A stretch of DNA of 64,000 nt, from positions 22,161,590 to 22,225,589 of the forward strand of contig NC_083638.1 of the NCBI RefSeq assembly GCF_963576545.1, written 5' to 3'. The notes beneath the pieces were generated by a model. The model made no database searches. It was not told the origin of the DNA and saw only the letters and a program-made list of their open reading frames with translations. Shown one piece after another: positions 1-11,945 of this stretch. The DNA is from Limanda limanda. Taxonomy: Eukaryota; Chordata; Actinopteri; Pleuronectiformes; Pleuronectidae. Position 1 is the first letter of the stretch. Each line of letters starts with the position of its first letter. The position numbers and the translations under genes were made by a program.

Positions 1-465
1 ATTGTGATCCATCCATCCACTTCACTGTTTTTCCTTCACAGGATGTGGTGTGGAGTTTAGTAAAATGGTTCTGCATTTAAACAAACAGCATGTTCTTCCC
101 CATGTCTTAGGGTTCCTCCACTTCTAATACGCCTATACTCATAAGTGTGAATATAAGCGTGGATGAATTGTTTATCTCTGGATGTCAGCCCTGTGATTGA
201 CTGGCAGCCTGTGCAGAGTGAACTCCAAAGTCAGCTGAGATTCGCTCGAAGCCCCTTGCAACGTGTTATAGTTTACTAACAAACTAGACTGTGGACTTGA
301 GTCCCCATCGCTATCAAGTTGGACAAATTTTCTCTGGCGTATGGTCGGGTTCACACAGAAAAGTGCAAGACCCAAACCGGACTCGATTAAAAACCATCTG
401 ATTATGAAAACATAAACCAAAAAGATGCACAAAAACTATAGAAACTACCTGCTTCATTTCTACAA
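1..465. other. Unique spacer, no gene seen
   Basis: Moderately AT-rich unique sequence. An 86-codon minus-strand open frame is present, but it has no recognisable domain and no convincing splice context. I see no repeat or regulatory signature here. Confidence 0.6.
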
Positions 466-897
466 TTTAAATTACATTACATTACATTTCATTTAGCTGA
501 CGCTTTTATCCAAAGCGACTTACAATAAGTGCATTCAACCCTGAGGGTACAAACCAAGAACAACAAGAATCAAGACAGTAAAATTTCTTCAAAATAAAGC
601 AAAACTACAAAGTGCTATAAGTAAGTGCCATTTTAGTGCTACCAAAGTGTTAGTTTCAAAAGTGGTTAGTTTTTTTTAATTTTTTTTTTATTCAAGGTAC
701 AGTCGGAAGAGGTGTGTTTGTAGTTTTCGGCGAAAGATGTGTAAACTTTCAGATGTCCGGATGTCGAGTGGGAGCTCATTCCACCATTTAGGAGCTAAAT
801 GAAATGCATACATACATCCTGTGACAATAAAATCCATTGAAGCAGCTACTGTCATAATTTGCAGTGGCTGTGTGATAATGGCAGGTCTATGCAAGCA
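466..897 (-). mobile_element. 5'-truncated L2-type LINE, 3' end
   Basis: On the minus strand, 894 down to 688 encodes the C-terminal end of a non-LTR reverse-transcriptase protein. It contains the motif APKWWNELPLDIRTSES followed by a KLQTHLFRL-like tail, the usual fish form of this terminus. It is followed by a 3' UTR of roughly 160 bp. The conserved terminal stem (GTCGCTTTGGATAAAAGCG on the minus strand, near 504-523) matches the L2 LINE tail that many vertebrate SINEs also borrow. The copy ends in short ATGTA-type tandem units (about 471-487). Only the last part of the element is present, as expected from 5' truncation during target-primed reverse transcription. It is non-functional. Assignment to L2 rests on recalled family features. 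Confidence 0.8.
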
Positions 898-1897
898 TCA
901 ACAAATTATTGTAAACATAGTTAGAGCTGAGTAGTAAAGACAGTGCTGTACAACACAGCCCCTTAAACTCACTGAAGCATTAAAGATGCAAGTAGTGTGA
1001 TATTAAATTGTTCAGTCAAAGCTCTGAATTCCCAGTTTTATACAGAATTTAAAAACAATTATAATGTGAGTGAATTTTATGCATATGATATTATATAACA
1101 ATATCTTTAAGCATGAAGAAAAGAGTGTATGAGGTATATTAGAGGTAAGTTTGAGTGTGGATGTCTTAAACACTTGCCTGGGAATTGAATGTTCAGTTTT
1201 TAAGATTGGATGATTGCCCTGTTTTAAGGTATGAGTAAAATAAGTGTATTTTTGAAAAACAAAACTTTTTTATTCTTTACAGCTTCTGTACCCTTTGATG
1301 CCCCTGCCTACAGGTTTGAGACGTGAAAGTACTCCATCGAATCAAAATGAAATTAAAGCCGATTCAGCTAAAAAATTAAAGACCCTCAACAATGCCTACA
1401 ATCAGGGTAAATGGGGAATCGAAGCACTTTAAGTCTGAAGCGTCCATACGCTCTTATTCTCTGCGTTTTCAGAGATTTTCTATAAAGAAAAGAGACTTCA
1501 TTAGATTACTTGCCAAATGGCTATTTCCAACATTTGCTTTGTCCCAGGCCAAAATGACCATTAAGTGGACAATGTAGCTTGAGTGGCGGCATAACATTGC
1601 GGTCCAGGTGGAAACAGAGGACTCGTGCTGATACTGGCAAATTACCACGTCTGCATGGGCCCCTGTTTTAAGTAGAGCAACTCTGCATTACAGTGTCAGC
1701 TCCCTTTAAAGAATTCCTTACGTCTCCACGAAAAGCTGGACTTGTGAGGGCTCATTTCACAAATGTACCTCAGACACTTCCTCCATAGTTTTATACCACT
1801 TGATCATTGTGGGAAAACAAACAGCACCACCATAATGTTGAGGGGAAATGAAGATAGAAGGAAAACTCATCATTAGTCCTCAGATGAAATCAGGAGA
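898..1897. other. Spacer without recognised features
   Basis: AT-rich unique DNA. A 61-codon plus-strand frame (1392-1577) has no domain. No repeat family was recognised. Confidence 0.55.
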
Positions 1898-2290
1898 GTG
1901 AGTGTTAAAGCATCGTTATCCCGACTGGGCTTTTATGAGGAAACACTGTGGCTTCATATGAGATGCATAACAAGCACCTGCACCCTGTGGGAGAGAGCAG
2001 CCATCAATGCAATTGTGCTGTGTTGTGATAAACCTCTTCTATCAGCGTGTATCTACATTAGCTATCAGCTCTCTGGGTGTAATAACAGAATAGGACACCA
2101 ACTTACCTGCATCAGAAGAACACCCTCAAGAGCAATAATGGAAAAAAATGCATCTGTGTTCCTGCTTGGTAATTACAGACAATCCATATTATGGCAATCT
2201 TTTCATGGAAATGTCATAGCAATCACATTTAGTGCCCCGGCAAAGACACCTCACAGAAGACACATGAAGATATACTATACACATCAGTAG
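1898..2290. promoter_or_regulatory. Candidate conserved non-coding element
   Basis: Unique sequence of balanced composition, unlike the AT-rich flanks. A 130-codon plus-strand frame spans it, but the translation shows no domain, has many Cys/Ile residues and no splice-site context, so I do not call it a gene. The stretch near 2005-2095 (GCAATTGTGCTG, GTGATAAACC, CTATCAGC) has the texture of vertebrate CNEs. The call is by texture only. Confidence 0.25.
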
Positions 2291-3525
2291 ACACACAGAT
2301 CTCACATCCTGCACACTGCACAAGCATGTAGCCTGCAGGGAAGAGAGATCTCAATTCAGCACCAAGTGTCAGGAAGCGTGTGAGCTACAGCTGTGGGTTT
2401 GATCAAAGTGGGAATATCCCGACCAGCTCCACTGGTTCTGCTCTGTGGCTGATCCTCAGGAGCATCTGTAACAGGGGCAAATCTAAATTCAAGTTTCTTT
2501 GGTGGTTAATAATCATTAGTGTGAAAAGAGAAAAGTGGCTTCCATACCAGCCGTCCCTGTTGGCTATTGAACTTTGTGTTCGCAGACACAGTCTATAGTG
2601 TAACACTGATGTTCCACTCCGCTTCTACTTATGTCTGACCATCAATTCTGCTCCGTGAAACTTTAACTGACTGATAACGATAGCTCTTTGACGTAATTTA
2701 AAACATTGCTCATGGCTTTTTTTTTATTTTGCCAGGCAACTTTTAAAACAACCTTTTGTCCTAGATACAGACATTGTGCTTAAAAACTGAAGCTAAAATG
2801 TAATGTCCCAGGTAAAATATTAGCCATGTAAGTGTAACGGATAAAGAAACAGCTTTGTTCCTGTATTGCATTGTTGAGCTAGTCAGCCACAGTAAGCCAT
2901 AATATGTTTTACACATGATGAGGAAAAATGTCACATCAGATTTTAGTGTATCATAACCCCTTGTTTGCCTTCTTGGAAAATAAAGATGGTTGCATTTATC
3001 TTTGTAAAAATAAAATGCTTTTACAGTGAGGTCTAACTACTACTACTACTACAGTAGTATACCTAACTACTGAGGTATTTGTAACAATATCTTTGGCTGA
3101 ATTGTAACCTACCGGACCAGATGTTCCTATTTGTCAAGCACTGATCCAGTTTCAAGCCAAATTTGTCCCAATAAAAATCCGTAAATCACAAATATATCCC
3201 AGTTTTAAACAGTCACTACTGTTCCTCAATTAAATAAACAATTACGTGCCACTAATTATCATCTAACCCAATTTAAAAACAATGTACCATGCATCTGAGT
3301 TGTATTGTTTACCTATGAATCACAGGCAAATACAGCATAAGCCATAATGTCTGTGGCTCTTTCTTACAGAACCTGTTAGCCGGTTATCTGATGCTGATGG
3401 TACAGTCAGTTGTCTTAAAGAGCTCCAGTATAATAACTACTTCTTTTATTGATTTATGTGATGACGACGTTGTTCACAGTCAGTGTAGTAAACTGTACGC
3501 ATAAGCCAATATATTCTGGTACGCA
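2291..3525. other. Spacer with a short (ACT)n tract
   Basis: AT-rich DNA. A short ACT trinucleotide run lies at about 3037-3053 and is followed by its partial inverse (GTAGTA), giving a small dyad. Nothing else was recognised. Confidence 0.5.
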
Positions 3526-3905
3526 AATTGCACATGTGTACAAAGGATTTTAAGAGCCTATTAGAGCCTACAGTGCTCTATAGGGCTCACTTGTGGTGCG
3601 GTTACTGTGGAACTAAAATGAAAAAGCTTCAGGTGGCATTTAATGATGCATTTAGAATCTTTCTTAAGTTCCCAAGATGGGCCTGTAATGTTCCTACTTT
3701 CCATGTGGAATTTTATGTACAAATGCAGGTGCCGATTTCCAGATTTGAAAAGTGTCATCATAAAAAGCCTTAACTTAGCCTAGACAGAGTGACACAAGGT
3801 GTTCCTCTTGTTTCTCTATGTAGATATGGTTATTTGTATGTTATTTTATTTTAATAAGCACATTTTTTGTCTACAAAATAAAGTTGAATTTAATTTTATA
3901 AAGGT
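3526..3905 (+). mobile_element. LINE ORF2 C-terminal fragment and 3' end
   Basis: The plus-strand translation at 3528-3773 carries AHLWCGYCGTKMKKLQVAF and FRIFLKFPRWA. This is the C-terminal region of a fish non-LTR retrotransposon polyprotein, where members typically read LWCxYKKxxLxKLxVAYND...RILLKxPRW. The frame then decays. The copy continues through a T-rich 3' UTR with an AATAAAG signal near 3878 and a short TTTAATTTT-type end. It is a degraded, truncated copy. The clade (Rex1-, RTE- or CR1-like) cannot be decided by eye. Confidence 0.75.
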
Positions 3906-4812
3906 ACGTGGCAACAAAAATGCTGCGTTCTTGCAACAACACAAAAATGTGGTCAGCTTCAAAGATGCCTTTGGATACTACTGCAGAGAGCAAATATAAA
4001 ATGTAGCCAGTGGTACATGCTAATCTTAGCAGGAAGAGCAGAAACACTCAATGATTAAATCAATCTTCACACTTTTGTTCATGTATTTTGGTTATTTTTT
4101 AAAAGACAAAACTCTGTGGATGCCAAGTAGTGCACTTACAATACACCCATGCACACAGTTTCACCATGAAGAGAAATCCACAGTTTGACAGGCCTGCTGT
4201 GCCTGGTTATGGTTGCTGTGACTGGACAACCGTTGTTCTTGGGAGGAATTTGGGCTCTTACTTCTGCTCAGGAAACAGATTTCTATCGGCCCCTCTGTGT
4301 CGATCACTCAGTCACTTTTGATGGGCCGACAAGTTTCACTTGAGCAAAAATGAAGAAACTGAAGAATCCAAGCTGAACTGGAGAGTTATTTCCCAATCTC
4401 GTCTGAATCAGTCCCTGATGATACGGTTGCTTTTTTATGTAAAAATCTGGCAAAATGTAGCTTTATGCATTCAAACATATAATCTATAGCTAGAATGGTT
4501 AAACCAATGTAAGGGAATGTAGGTGAAAATGAAGTGTAGCCTATTTATAACTGTGTCCCTCACAGGTATTAATTTCACAGATTCACCCTGTATCCTCTGC
4601 ACCATTTTGAACTCCAACTGTAGCTGCTTAGCGACACCAGAGCTCCAGAAGGAAAGAAAGATGGAGTTAGTGAGTGAGTGGGGTGAGGTTGAGAAAAATA
4701 AAACATATTGACCTGATTCAAGACAGCTTTCATAGTTTTTTTGTTTGTGTTTCCTATCTTCTTGATTACGCCCTTCAAATGACCTTGTCTGTCATGCAGC
4801 AGCACTCTACAA
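3906..4812. other. Spacer, no feature recognised
   Basis: Unique AT-rich DNA with only short frames (63-86 codons) that lack domains or splice context. Confidence 0.5.
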
Positions 4813-5402
4813 TTATAGGGATAGTTCACCCAGAAATGAAAATGTACTCATTATCGATGGAGGCGTGGGTTTCCACAAAACACTTTCAGAGTTTTAGGGG
4901 TAAACAATGTAGCAGCCACATCCAATACAAGTGAAGACATTAAAGACCTATCTTCAGACGTAATAAAACAGAAAAAAACAAAACATGCCTCCATATTGCG
5001 TGTGCGGTGTCATCTAAGTGTCCGCAAGCTGAGACATTCATATTCGACTCAGAATGAGATATTTTTCACCGTGTTTTCGGCCTAAAAGACCAACAGAAGT
5101 GGCTAAGCCAGCGGACATAGCATGTCCGATGGTCCCTGAATGCACCTCATCGGAAGATATCAGGAAACTTGGATGACACCACAGGAGCAGTATGGAGGCA
5201 TGTCATGGTTTATCTGTTGTTCTATCATGTCTGAAGAAGGACTCACCATTGACTTCAATTTGATTGAATTCTGCTCAAACAAAGTTACCTCTGAAACTCC
5301 AGAAGTGTTTTGAGAATTCAAACACTTCACCCACCCGTCCATCGGCATAGTGGTGAGTAGATAATGATTGAGTTTTCATTTTTGGATGAACTATCCCTTT
5401 AA
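4813..5402. mobile_element. Foldback MITE with TTAA-type target site
   Basis: Terminal inverted repeats begin AGGGATAGTTCACCC at 4817 on the left and, on the reverse strand, AGGGATAGTTCATCC from 5398. Similarity continues for about 30 bp (AAATGAAAA, then TCATTATC on both sides). The flanks are TTAT (4813-4816) and TTAA (5399-5402), suggesting a TTAA target duplication with one later substitution. A second inverted pair lies inside: CATGCCTCCATA (4984-4995) and TATGGAGGCATG (5191-5202), making the 582-bp element a foldback structure. There is no transposase. The end sequence is a very common teleost repeat. The TTAA site is compatible with, but does not prove, piggyBac-type mobilisation. Confidence 0.85.
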
Positions 5403-7406
5403 CCCTCCATTTTCACTAGCATACAGTTTTAATTGGATAATAGCAAGTTGTTTGTAACAAGTCTAACCTGGTGCAAACAATCAGTTGACAACCACATGTA
5501 TTAAATATGGTATCCACTGCATTACCGTCCAGAAATTAAAAGCACTCATTCCAAATAAAACCAGAGGGAAATTCCTGAAATCAACACATGGTTTTGTCTT
5601 GGTGCGATGTGAGGAGGAGAGGAGCACAAGGAGCGGAGGAGGAGAGACACACCACATGCACGGTGTTTACAGATCTCTCCGGGCTCACCACATGTTATTA
5701 CAGTCTGATGTTTAACAGACCAATTAAGGTTTTTATGGAACGTGGTGCCTTTTTCGAGCGAGAGGCCTGGCACAGCACTCCTTTAGTCTCTCTGTGTTAG
5801 TGGGTTTGGCACTGGAACACTTTCATTTTAAACTCAATTGTGCCGCCGCAACCACATCCCCGATAGGGTGCGAAGAAACCGAGGTACTGAACAGAACACA
5901 GCCACAGAGGACAGAGGACACTGCGAGCAGATGGAAGTGACAGCAGCAGAGCCTTTGTAGTTAAATGCTTGAAACAACTTTTAAGTACTTAACAAACTGT
6001 ATGATGTTACCAGTGAGGCGTAGGTGGTGTAGGCTGCACTGTGTAGTGCTGTGTGTGTGTCAGAGGGTGGAGGAGCCCACCCACAACCGCCACCAGTGGA
6101 GAGGATCACGCCTACGTTTAGTACACAGGCTTCCAGTCTGCTTCTCCCCACTGGTAGGCCTAATCCCCTTGGTGGAGGCCTGAGACATGGGGGCTGTTAC
6201 CACACGGAACCACAGGAGGAGCAGGTCGACTCTCCTCTGACACACACACACTGGCAGGTTGGCTCAGCCTGGGGTTTCAGCAGGGAACACGACCGCTGCC
6301 GCTACAGACTTAACATCACGTCCTCAATATAGACTCATAAGCTCTTTGTATATTCAGACTTATTCAGACACTTATATTTTTTGGCCTGTGCACCCGTACT
6401 TCAACGTCCATATATTATTATTTGATTATGCGAATGCTGTGATGTTTTTGTATATTGCTTTCAACATATGCCTCAGAATTTTTTTTATTATTTATATGTA
6501 AATAAACCAATTTTCACAAGAAAATACATTTAGAGAGAAACTGAATTAGCCTACATTGCTAATCAACATGGGAGACATTTTTAATTAACACATCTACCAA
6601 CTTAAAATATATGAATACTGAGCTTTCCTGCAAAATAGTGACATTCAATATACTCCCTTTGTTTCCCCTTTACATCTTCTGTTGGGATAAAACATCTCCT
6701 CGGAGCCTGAGCATAAAGGTTATGTTTAGACACTAAAAATAAACATGCACTTTGTCAGATTCACAGTTTTTCATGTTTTCTTAAAACAGCAGTCAGTAGC
6801 TCATATGAACATTAGACTCTCCAGTATTTGTCTGTGTAGCCTCATGTTTTGATGAATATATATTTTTTTGCACTAAATAGGGAATGTCAATTTTGAGAGC
6901 ATATTTTTATAATTATTGTTTAGAAGAAACAGATTTTTTTTGGGGACCGATCATTTAAATTTAAAAGAGGGATTAAGAGACCTTTGCAGAACCTTGAAAA
7001 TGTCTAATGTTATACTTTTTTGCTTATACCACAGTTTTTAGACTCTAATGATTTTTTGTTTTACAATGATCTATACCCAGATGTATGCTCTTTCTTCATA
7101 TTTACAGGGATTTTGTTTGATGTGATATATTAATTGAGGCTATATTTAAAAATGTCATTTAAAAATATGTACCACATAATTCTCCGCAGTGGCTGTAATG
7201 TTATACCCTTTAAAACACACAAGGAAAAGGCCAAACAAATATAATTCCACCGTGATGCTGGTAAAGCCGGTCTAGTCATTTTGTTTAAATACCACCAAGG
7301 TGTGATCGGGAGAGATTTATGGTTTGAAGATTCTGTGCAGTGGAATATTCTTCCTGACATTTATAAAGGACAGCATTTATATGAGCTCAGCCCAAAACTT
7401 GAGGCT
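5403..7406. other. Spacer; GC-richer patch then AT-rich DNA
   Basis: From 5560 to 6320 the sequence is richer in GC with purine-rich patches, and overlapping 60-93 codon frames occur on both strands, none with a domain. From 6330 to 7400 the DNA is strongly AT-rich. No exon, repeat family or RNA gene was recognised. Confidence 0.5.
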
Positions 7407-7430
7407 TGTGTGTGTGTGTGTGTATGTGTG
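7407..7430. repeat. (TG)n microsatellite, interrupted
   Basis: A short TG run with one TA interruption. Overlapping Cys-Val frames come from this array and are not genes. Confidence 0.9.
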
Positions 7431-7699
7431 GTTTGTGGTTCACCTTCAGTCTGGATGTGTATTCTCTTGCCAGCTGTCCACAACAATTCACCTACAAAAA
7501 TCTCTCCACACCACAAAGGAAAGTTCAATATCTAATGGTGACAAAGGTTGGTAGACCAGTTTTTCACCTCTTGACAAATTCACATTTAATCACTTTAATT
7601 TCAAGGTCACTGCTGTTTGTTTAATTCCTGCATTTCTACTTTACTCAACCTTCTATTACTCATATTCTATTTTACTTTAAGCACCCATCTTGTTTTTTT

Positions 7700-7768
7700 T
7701 TCCGTCTGCCAAGGAGGTTATGTTTTCATCCCTCCGTGTTGTTTCTTTACCTAAAAAACAATGCTTGC
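7700..7768 (-). repeat. End fragment of 'cctccgccaagg' fish repeat family
   Basis: The segment CTGCCAAGGAGGTTATG followed by TTTTCATCCCTCCGTG is the reverse complement of the terminal sequence seen at 56210-56230. It is a short remnant of the same interspersed family as the copies near 56.1, 62.0 and 62.9 kb, in the opposite orientation. Confidence 0.55.
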
Positions 7769-7799
7769 GTTTAGGGAATTAAAACCATTTTGGGGCTGT

Positions 7800-8160
7800 T
7801 GGGATCTGGCCGTATGCCTCTCTCTCCTCTCCTGGCTGGTGTGTTTTACCCTCCCTGTATCTCCTGAGTTTGTTTTCCAGGGCTTGGCGATCCAGTCACC
7901 TTCCTCCTACCTGAGTTTCCCCTCCTCACTATCAAGCACACTTGAGATCAATCTGGTCGACTCCCACACCTGATTCCTGCTACATAGTATAAACCCTGGT
8001 GCTTCTCTCCAGTCGTCGTGAGATTGTCCGTTTACCCACAAGGTTGCCTGTCCACTCCAACTTCAGTTATTGTTACAATACATTTTACTGGTTCACTTTT
8101 TACTGTGTTTCAGTCTGAGTTCTGCGTCTTTGGTCCTGAAATACTAATTATAACAGGGTC
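7800..8160 (+). mobile_element. Possible LTR remnant (unclassified)
   Basis: A pyrimidine-rich stretch is followed by a TATAAACCC box (7990), then the segments GAGATTGTCCGTTTACCC and GTTGCCTGTCC, ending in AGTTCTGCGTCTTTGGTCC. This order resembles a dispersed fish repeat that I associate with Gypsy-type LTRs (promoter box followed by R/U5-like sequence). No second LTR, primer-binding site or gag/pol frame is present, so a solo LTR is the best guess. A non-LTR origin is not excluded. Confidence 0.35.
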
Positions 8161-9967
8161 TGATATCTACGAGTGTGAGATTGTATGCAGCTTGATTGAA
8201 TCTATGGGGACTGTTGGGCCTTGGTAAACATTTGCGCTCTACTTAGTACCATTATTTTTTTGCAAGGTATGCCTGCATCTATACACTTCAACTCTGATGC
8301 TAAATAATCTGAATTTCACCTTGTTTTCTCCTCACTGGTCAGTGTTTCTTTATTGACTGTGCAGCTGGCTCTACTAATCTGGTTTAAGACATCTGGCTTA
8401 AGTAAAGTACAATATGTAGCCAATAGCTCAGGGTGGTAACCTTTATTCATTGCCTCTCTCTTAATCCTGAGGGTTCTGTTTTAAGATTCAGCTTCCTACT
8501 AATGGGATGTTCCTTTAGGGAACATGCATTACTCTATTACATTACTCAGTGACTAATACCTCATGTCATGTGCTTTGTTAAACCAGCTGCCGAGTATGGA
8601 TACCACTGCTGACTCAAGATCAGAGTTTTAGTAAGTCAAAGAGGAACCAGGAAGTCAGTTTGTAAGCTGTGATGAATGTTTCTAATTGACAGTTTAGTTA
8701 ATCATGTCTCTGTTGGCCAAACTGATTGGTTGAAATAACATCAAGCAGAAATGTTTGACTGCTTTATCTAGTGATATCAGTACTCTGGGGGTTACGACAC
8801 TATTATAACCAAATGAAGGCAAACCTGCATGAGTACATCCAAATTGCAACAAAAAATCATACTCATCTTTGTTTTAGTCATCTTTTGTTTTAAGAGGTTT
8901 GATTCCCGGCACTGTCTGCCTTCGGATGTCTCTCATTTTGGATTCCACATCAGGACCGTTGATGAAAGGCCACAGGACCAGGCCGACTGACATATTAAAA
9001 AATGTCTATTGTTATTTTGTGTTTACTTCGTATTATTTATTAAACCTTAACCTGTAATGAAAATTCTTACCAAACCGCTGTGAAAAAAGCTCTGAGGCAA
9101 TAATATGGAAGGAAGGGAAATGTGCAAGATTCGAGCAAACATCTTCTCCTCACATGTAATTAATCTTGACAGCAGTCATCTATGATCATCAGACAGATGA
9201 CATGCATCATGCGATTTCCTTTAATCTACACCAAAAGTGACAGATGCACATGTAGAGCAGCTGTACGAGCTTAATGTTTGTCCTAATGTTTCCCAGCATC
9301 CTCGGAATACTCTCCAACTCTCTGGCCAACCAGGACAATAACATCCATTGGACCAAGCATCCAGACAAAGACTGTTCACCGGGACTTTAGTTTAACCAAA
9401 CCTTGATCTGTTTCAAGAACTCAGTAAAGACCAAGAGTGCAGCAGAGCTCAGTCCGGTCTGCCAGGGAACAAAAGGCAACAACCGCCGCTTCTAAATAAG
9501 ACCCACCACCGAGCCCAGCGACAATGGGATTCTGGGATGCATTTATGCAAAAGCTAGCCACCTCTTCAGTCACACCACCTACATCCAACACCACCCTGAT
9601 CTCCATACCTCTCCAAAAACTCCTCACCTCTCTCCTCTTCTACCGTTTATCTCCAATGGTTCCATTATGTCCTGCATTTTCGGAGCCCCATTGAAAGTGG
9701 GTATCCCTGAATTCAAATATGTTTTTGTGAAACTGAATGTAAATGAGTGGGGGTGCAAGTGTGTTTGTGCAATGAGCAGCATGTGTTTTCCTTCGTCCTG
9801 CAGTGGCCATGTGTGACACATAGTTGATGCTAGCCGAGTTGAGGCGTCCGTCCATTCATGACCAAATCCTGCTGGACTGAGACCGCCCCCTTCTAGCCCT
9901 CTATCTCTCTTTCTCTCTCATTATCTGTTTCGTTCTCGTCTAATTCTGTCTTCCCCTGATCTGTTGG
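8161..9967. other. Spacer, no gene seen
   Basis: Unique DNA with a few 60-70 codon frames lacking domains. A B-box-like string at about 8897-8913 has no partner A box. Nothing else was recognised. Confidence 0.5.
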
Positions 9968-11810
9968 ATGCTGCGCTTGCACTTGAGGTTGTGCCGGGAA
10001 AAAGGGGAAGATAATAGGAACCAAAGTGAACACGTTGGTGGGAGCACAAAGGTGTTGACACGAGGGAGAAAGAAAACAGCACTCCAAAGTAACCTTTACG
10101 CAACATGGTCATTAACACCTCCATTACAGTCCATTCTATATGAGCCTCTCTATTACTCATTCAGAGCCAACGCTTCTCTTCAATGCAGCCATACATTTAT
10201 TATTTTTGAGCAAGGCATCAGGAGACCTCTTTGTTTTCTTTAAAACAACAATCTGTCATCATCACCATCATCATTTCGACCACCAGCTGTTACTGAGGCT
10301 CCTGCATTAAACTGATAAATAAATATGTTTTCAGAGTAGATATGGCAAATATAAACTGAACAGGTTCAAAACAACAGCATGGACATATTATGATACAAGT
10401 AGCAGGGCATGTAAACCCCTGCCAAAGGCCCCACAGTCCCCCAATGAAATCACATTTAAATTCACTAGATCCAGATTCATGTCCAGACCCCTAAACATGC
10501 CTGATTTTGTTTAATCGAGGTTCATGAATTAATCTCTGTGTAATAAAAAGAAGGGGAAAAACACCCAATCTCACAATGTTTCAGAGAGTGAAAAAAACAA
10601 ACAGCTGCATCCTTCCACAGAGTTTCATAATAATCCTTCCAGTTGTTTTTGTAGACTAACTTAAAAACAAACTTTCAAACCAACCAACAGCTCGGCAGAG
10701 GCAATGACAACTATTGTCTCAATGTTTCATTGAAAGATCAAATTATTTTCTTTTTTAAGATAACCTCATCATCTACACACGAGACAGAGAATGAACAAAA
10801 TCCAGCAAGAAAACCACGCTACATTAATATACATTTACATTATTTTTATTTTCTCCAAGTGGAAACATGGAGGCTGTCTATTGCATTCAAAGTGCTCAGT
10901 GTTACAGAAAATACTGGACTCCAGATACAAGTATAGTTCTCGTTTCATCAAGCAATTAAACTCTGCTTTACTAATGACCAGCTCGCCTCCTTAATCCCCT
11001 TTCTACTCAAGTTACATCTTGATTTCTGATTTCCAGTGTTTCCTTTCATATTCTGTTTTAATGATGAACACACCCTTTTTTCACGCTGATTGAAGCTAAG
11101 ATGGTCTTTCTCAGTGAATACAATTCAAATTGGATATACATTATTTTCTATGAATGGCTACTTGAAATTCACCTATTAGCTGTACTTCAAATGATACAGC
11201 TGTTTCATAATTCAAATGTTAAAATCAAAAAGACAAGGATTCATTAACACCTTTACCAGGTGTAATGGAAAAAAGTGATTTGTTAGAGGTCTGAAAATAC
11301 ACCCTCTTTCCCTGCCTGTAATTATAGCTTTGAAACATATTATCTTACAGGTATAGCTTCAGAAGTGTCTTTCACACAGCGCTAACAAGGCCCACTGAAA
11401 CTCCACAGGAGCAGGTGGAGCCTTTAATTATATACAGTAGTTGCATATATAACTACGTATCAACCCCTGCTGCTACAATATTAATTATACTGTACAAAGG
11501 ATATTTCCTTCCACTTGGTCTCTTCAGGCTTGCCCCTATTACAAAGTTAACTAACTCTCACTTTAATCTCCAGTTTCTAAATTCTTTAAAATGACGACAT
11601 ACAAACAAGGTAGAGTGCAGATAATTCAGTAAATTGAAAGTGTCAACTAATGTACAAAAGTGCATGATATATAATAGTGACAAACTATGAATGTTAATCT
11701 AATAAGTGAACATCTTTAGGGACACAAGAAAGATTTTAAATAATACATTATAAACAAATTGGTTTTGTGTTTAAATTCTGAATGTCTTTCCATTCAGAGG
11801 AGCCTAATGA
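9968..11810. repeat. Tandem duplication, copy A (non-coding)
   Basis: This stretch is repeated in direct orientation at 11946-13725. The first homologous block is about 9985-10370 (roughly 90% identical to 11962-12350 by eye, with small indels). From about 10385 to 10755 the two copies hardly align. Homology resumes with the block at 10941-11117 (about 94% identical) and the 273-bp core at 11147-11419. After 11440 similarity fades but can be followed to a shared CCATTCAGAGGA near 11791. Frames within it are short and not preserved between copies, so it is non-coding. The mosaic of near-identity and strong divergence suggests selection or local gene conversion. Confidence 0.9.
11147..11419. 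promoter_or_regulatory. Conserved core of duplicated unit, copy A
   Basis: This 273-bp block aligns without gaps to 13174-13446. By direct reading I count 9 mismatches (about 96.7% identity). It contains paired elements such as CAAATGATACAGCTGTTTC (with a CAGCTG E-box), ACCAGGTGTAATGG (CAGGTG E-box) and TGTAATTATAGCTTTG (TAATTA core). Gapless conservation next to unalignable sequence suggests an enhancer-type element. The function is inferred. Confidence 0.55.
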
Positions 11811-11945
11811 CAGATTTTAAAAGGTGCTCCAAAGCATACAACTCTGGTGGTCCACTTAAAGGTGTTCTGAGCACCTGATTAAATACCGTGTTGAGGATGT
11901 GAGGAAACCTGATGCACCGATACCTGATAACAAATCCAAACTACT
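11811..11945. other. Linker between the two duplicate copies
   Basis: About 135 bp separating the recognisable homology of copy A and copy B. No matching counterpart was seen elsewhere in the window. Confidence 0.6.

Noticed and set aside
5560..6330. GC-richer patch with overlapping 60-93 codon frames, checked as a possible exon or promoter
   Set aside because: No domain, no consistent frame, no consensus splice pair and too few CpGs for a convincing CpG island.
8895..8915. GAGGTTTGATTCCCGGC, resembling a tRNA/SINE B box
   Set aside because: No A box at the right distance upstream and no cloverleaf. It may be a random match or an unrecognisable SINE remnant.
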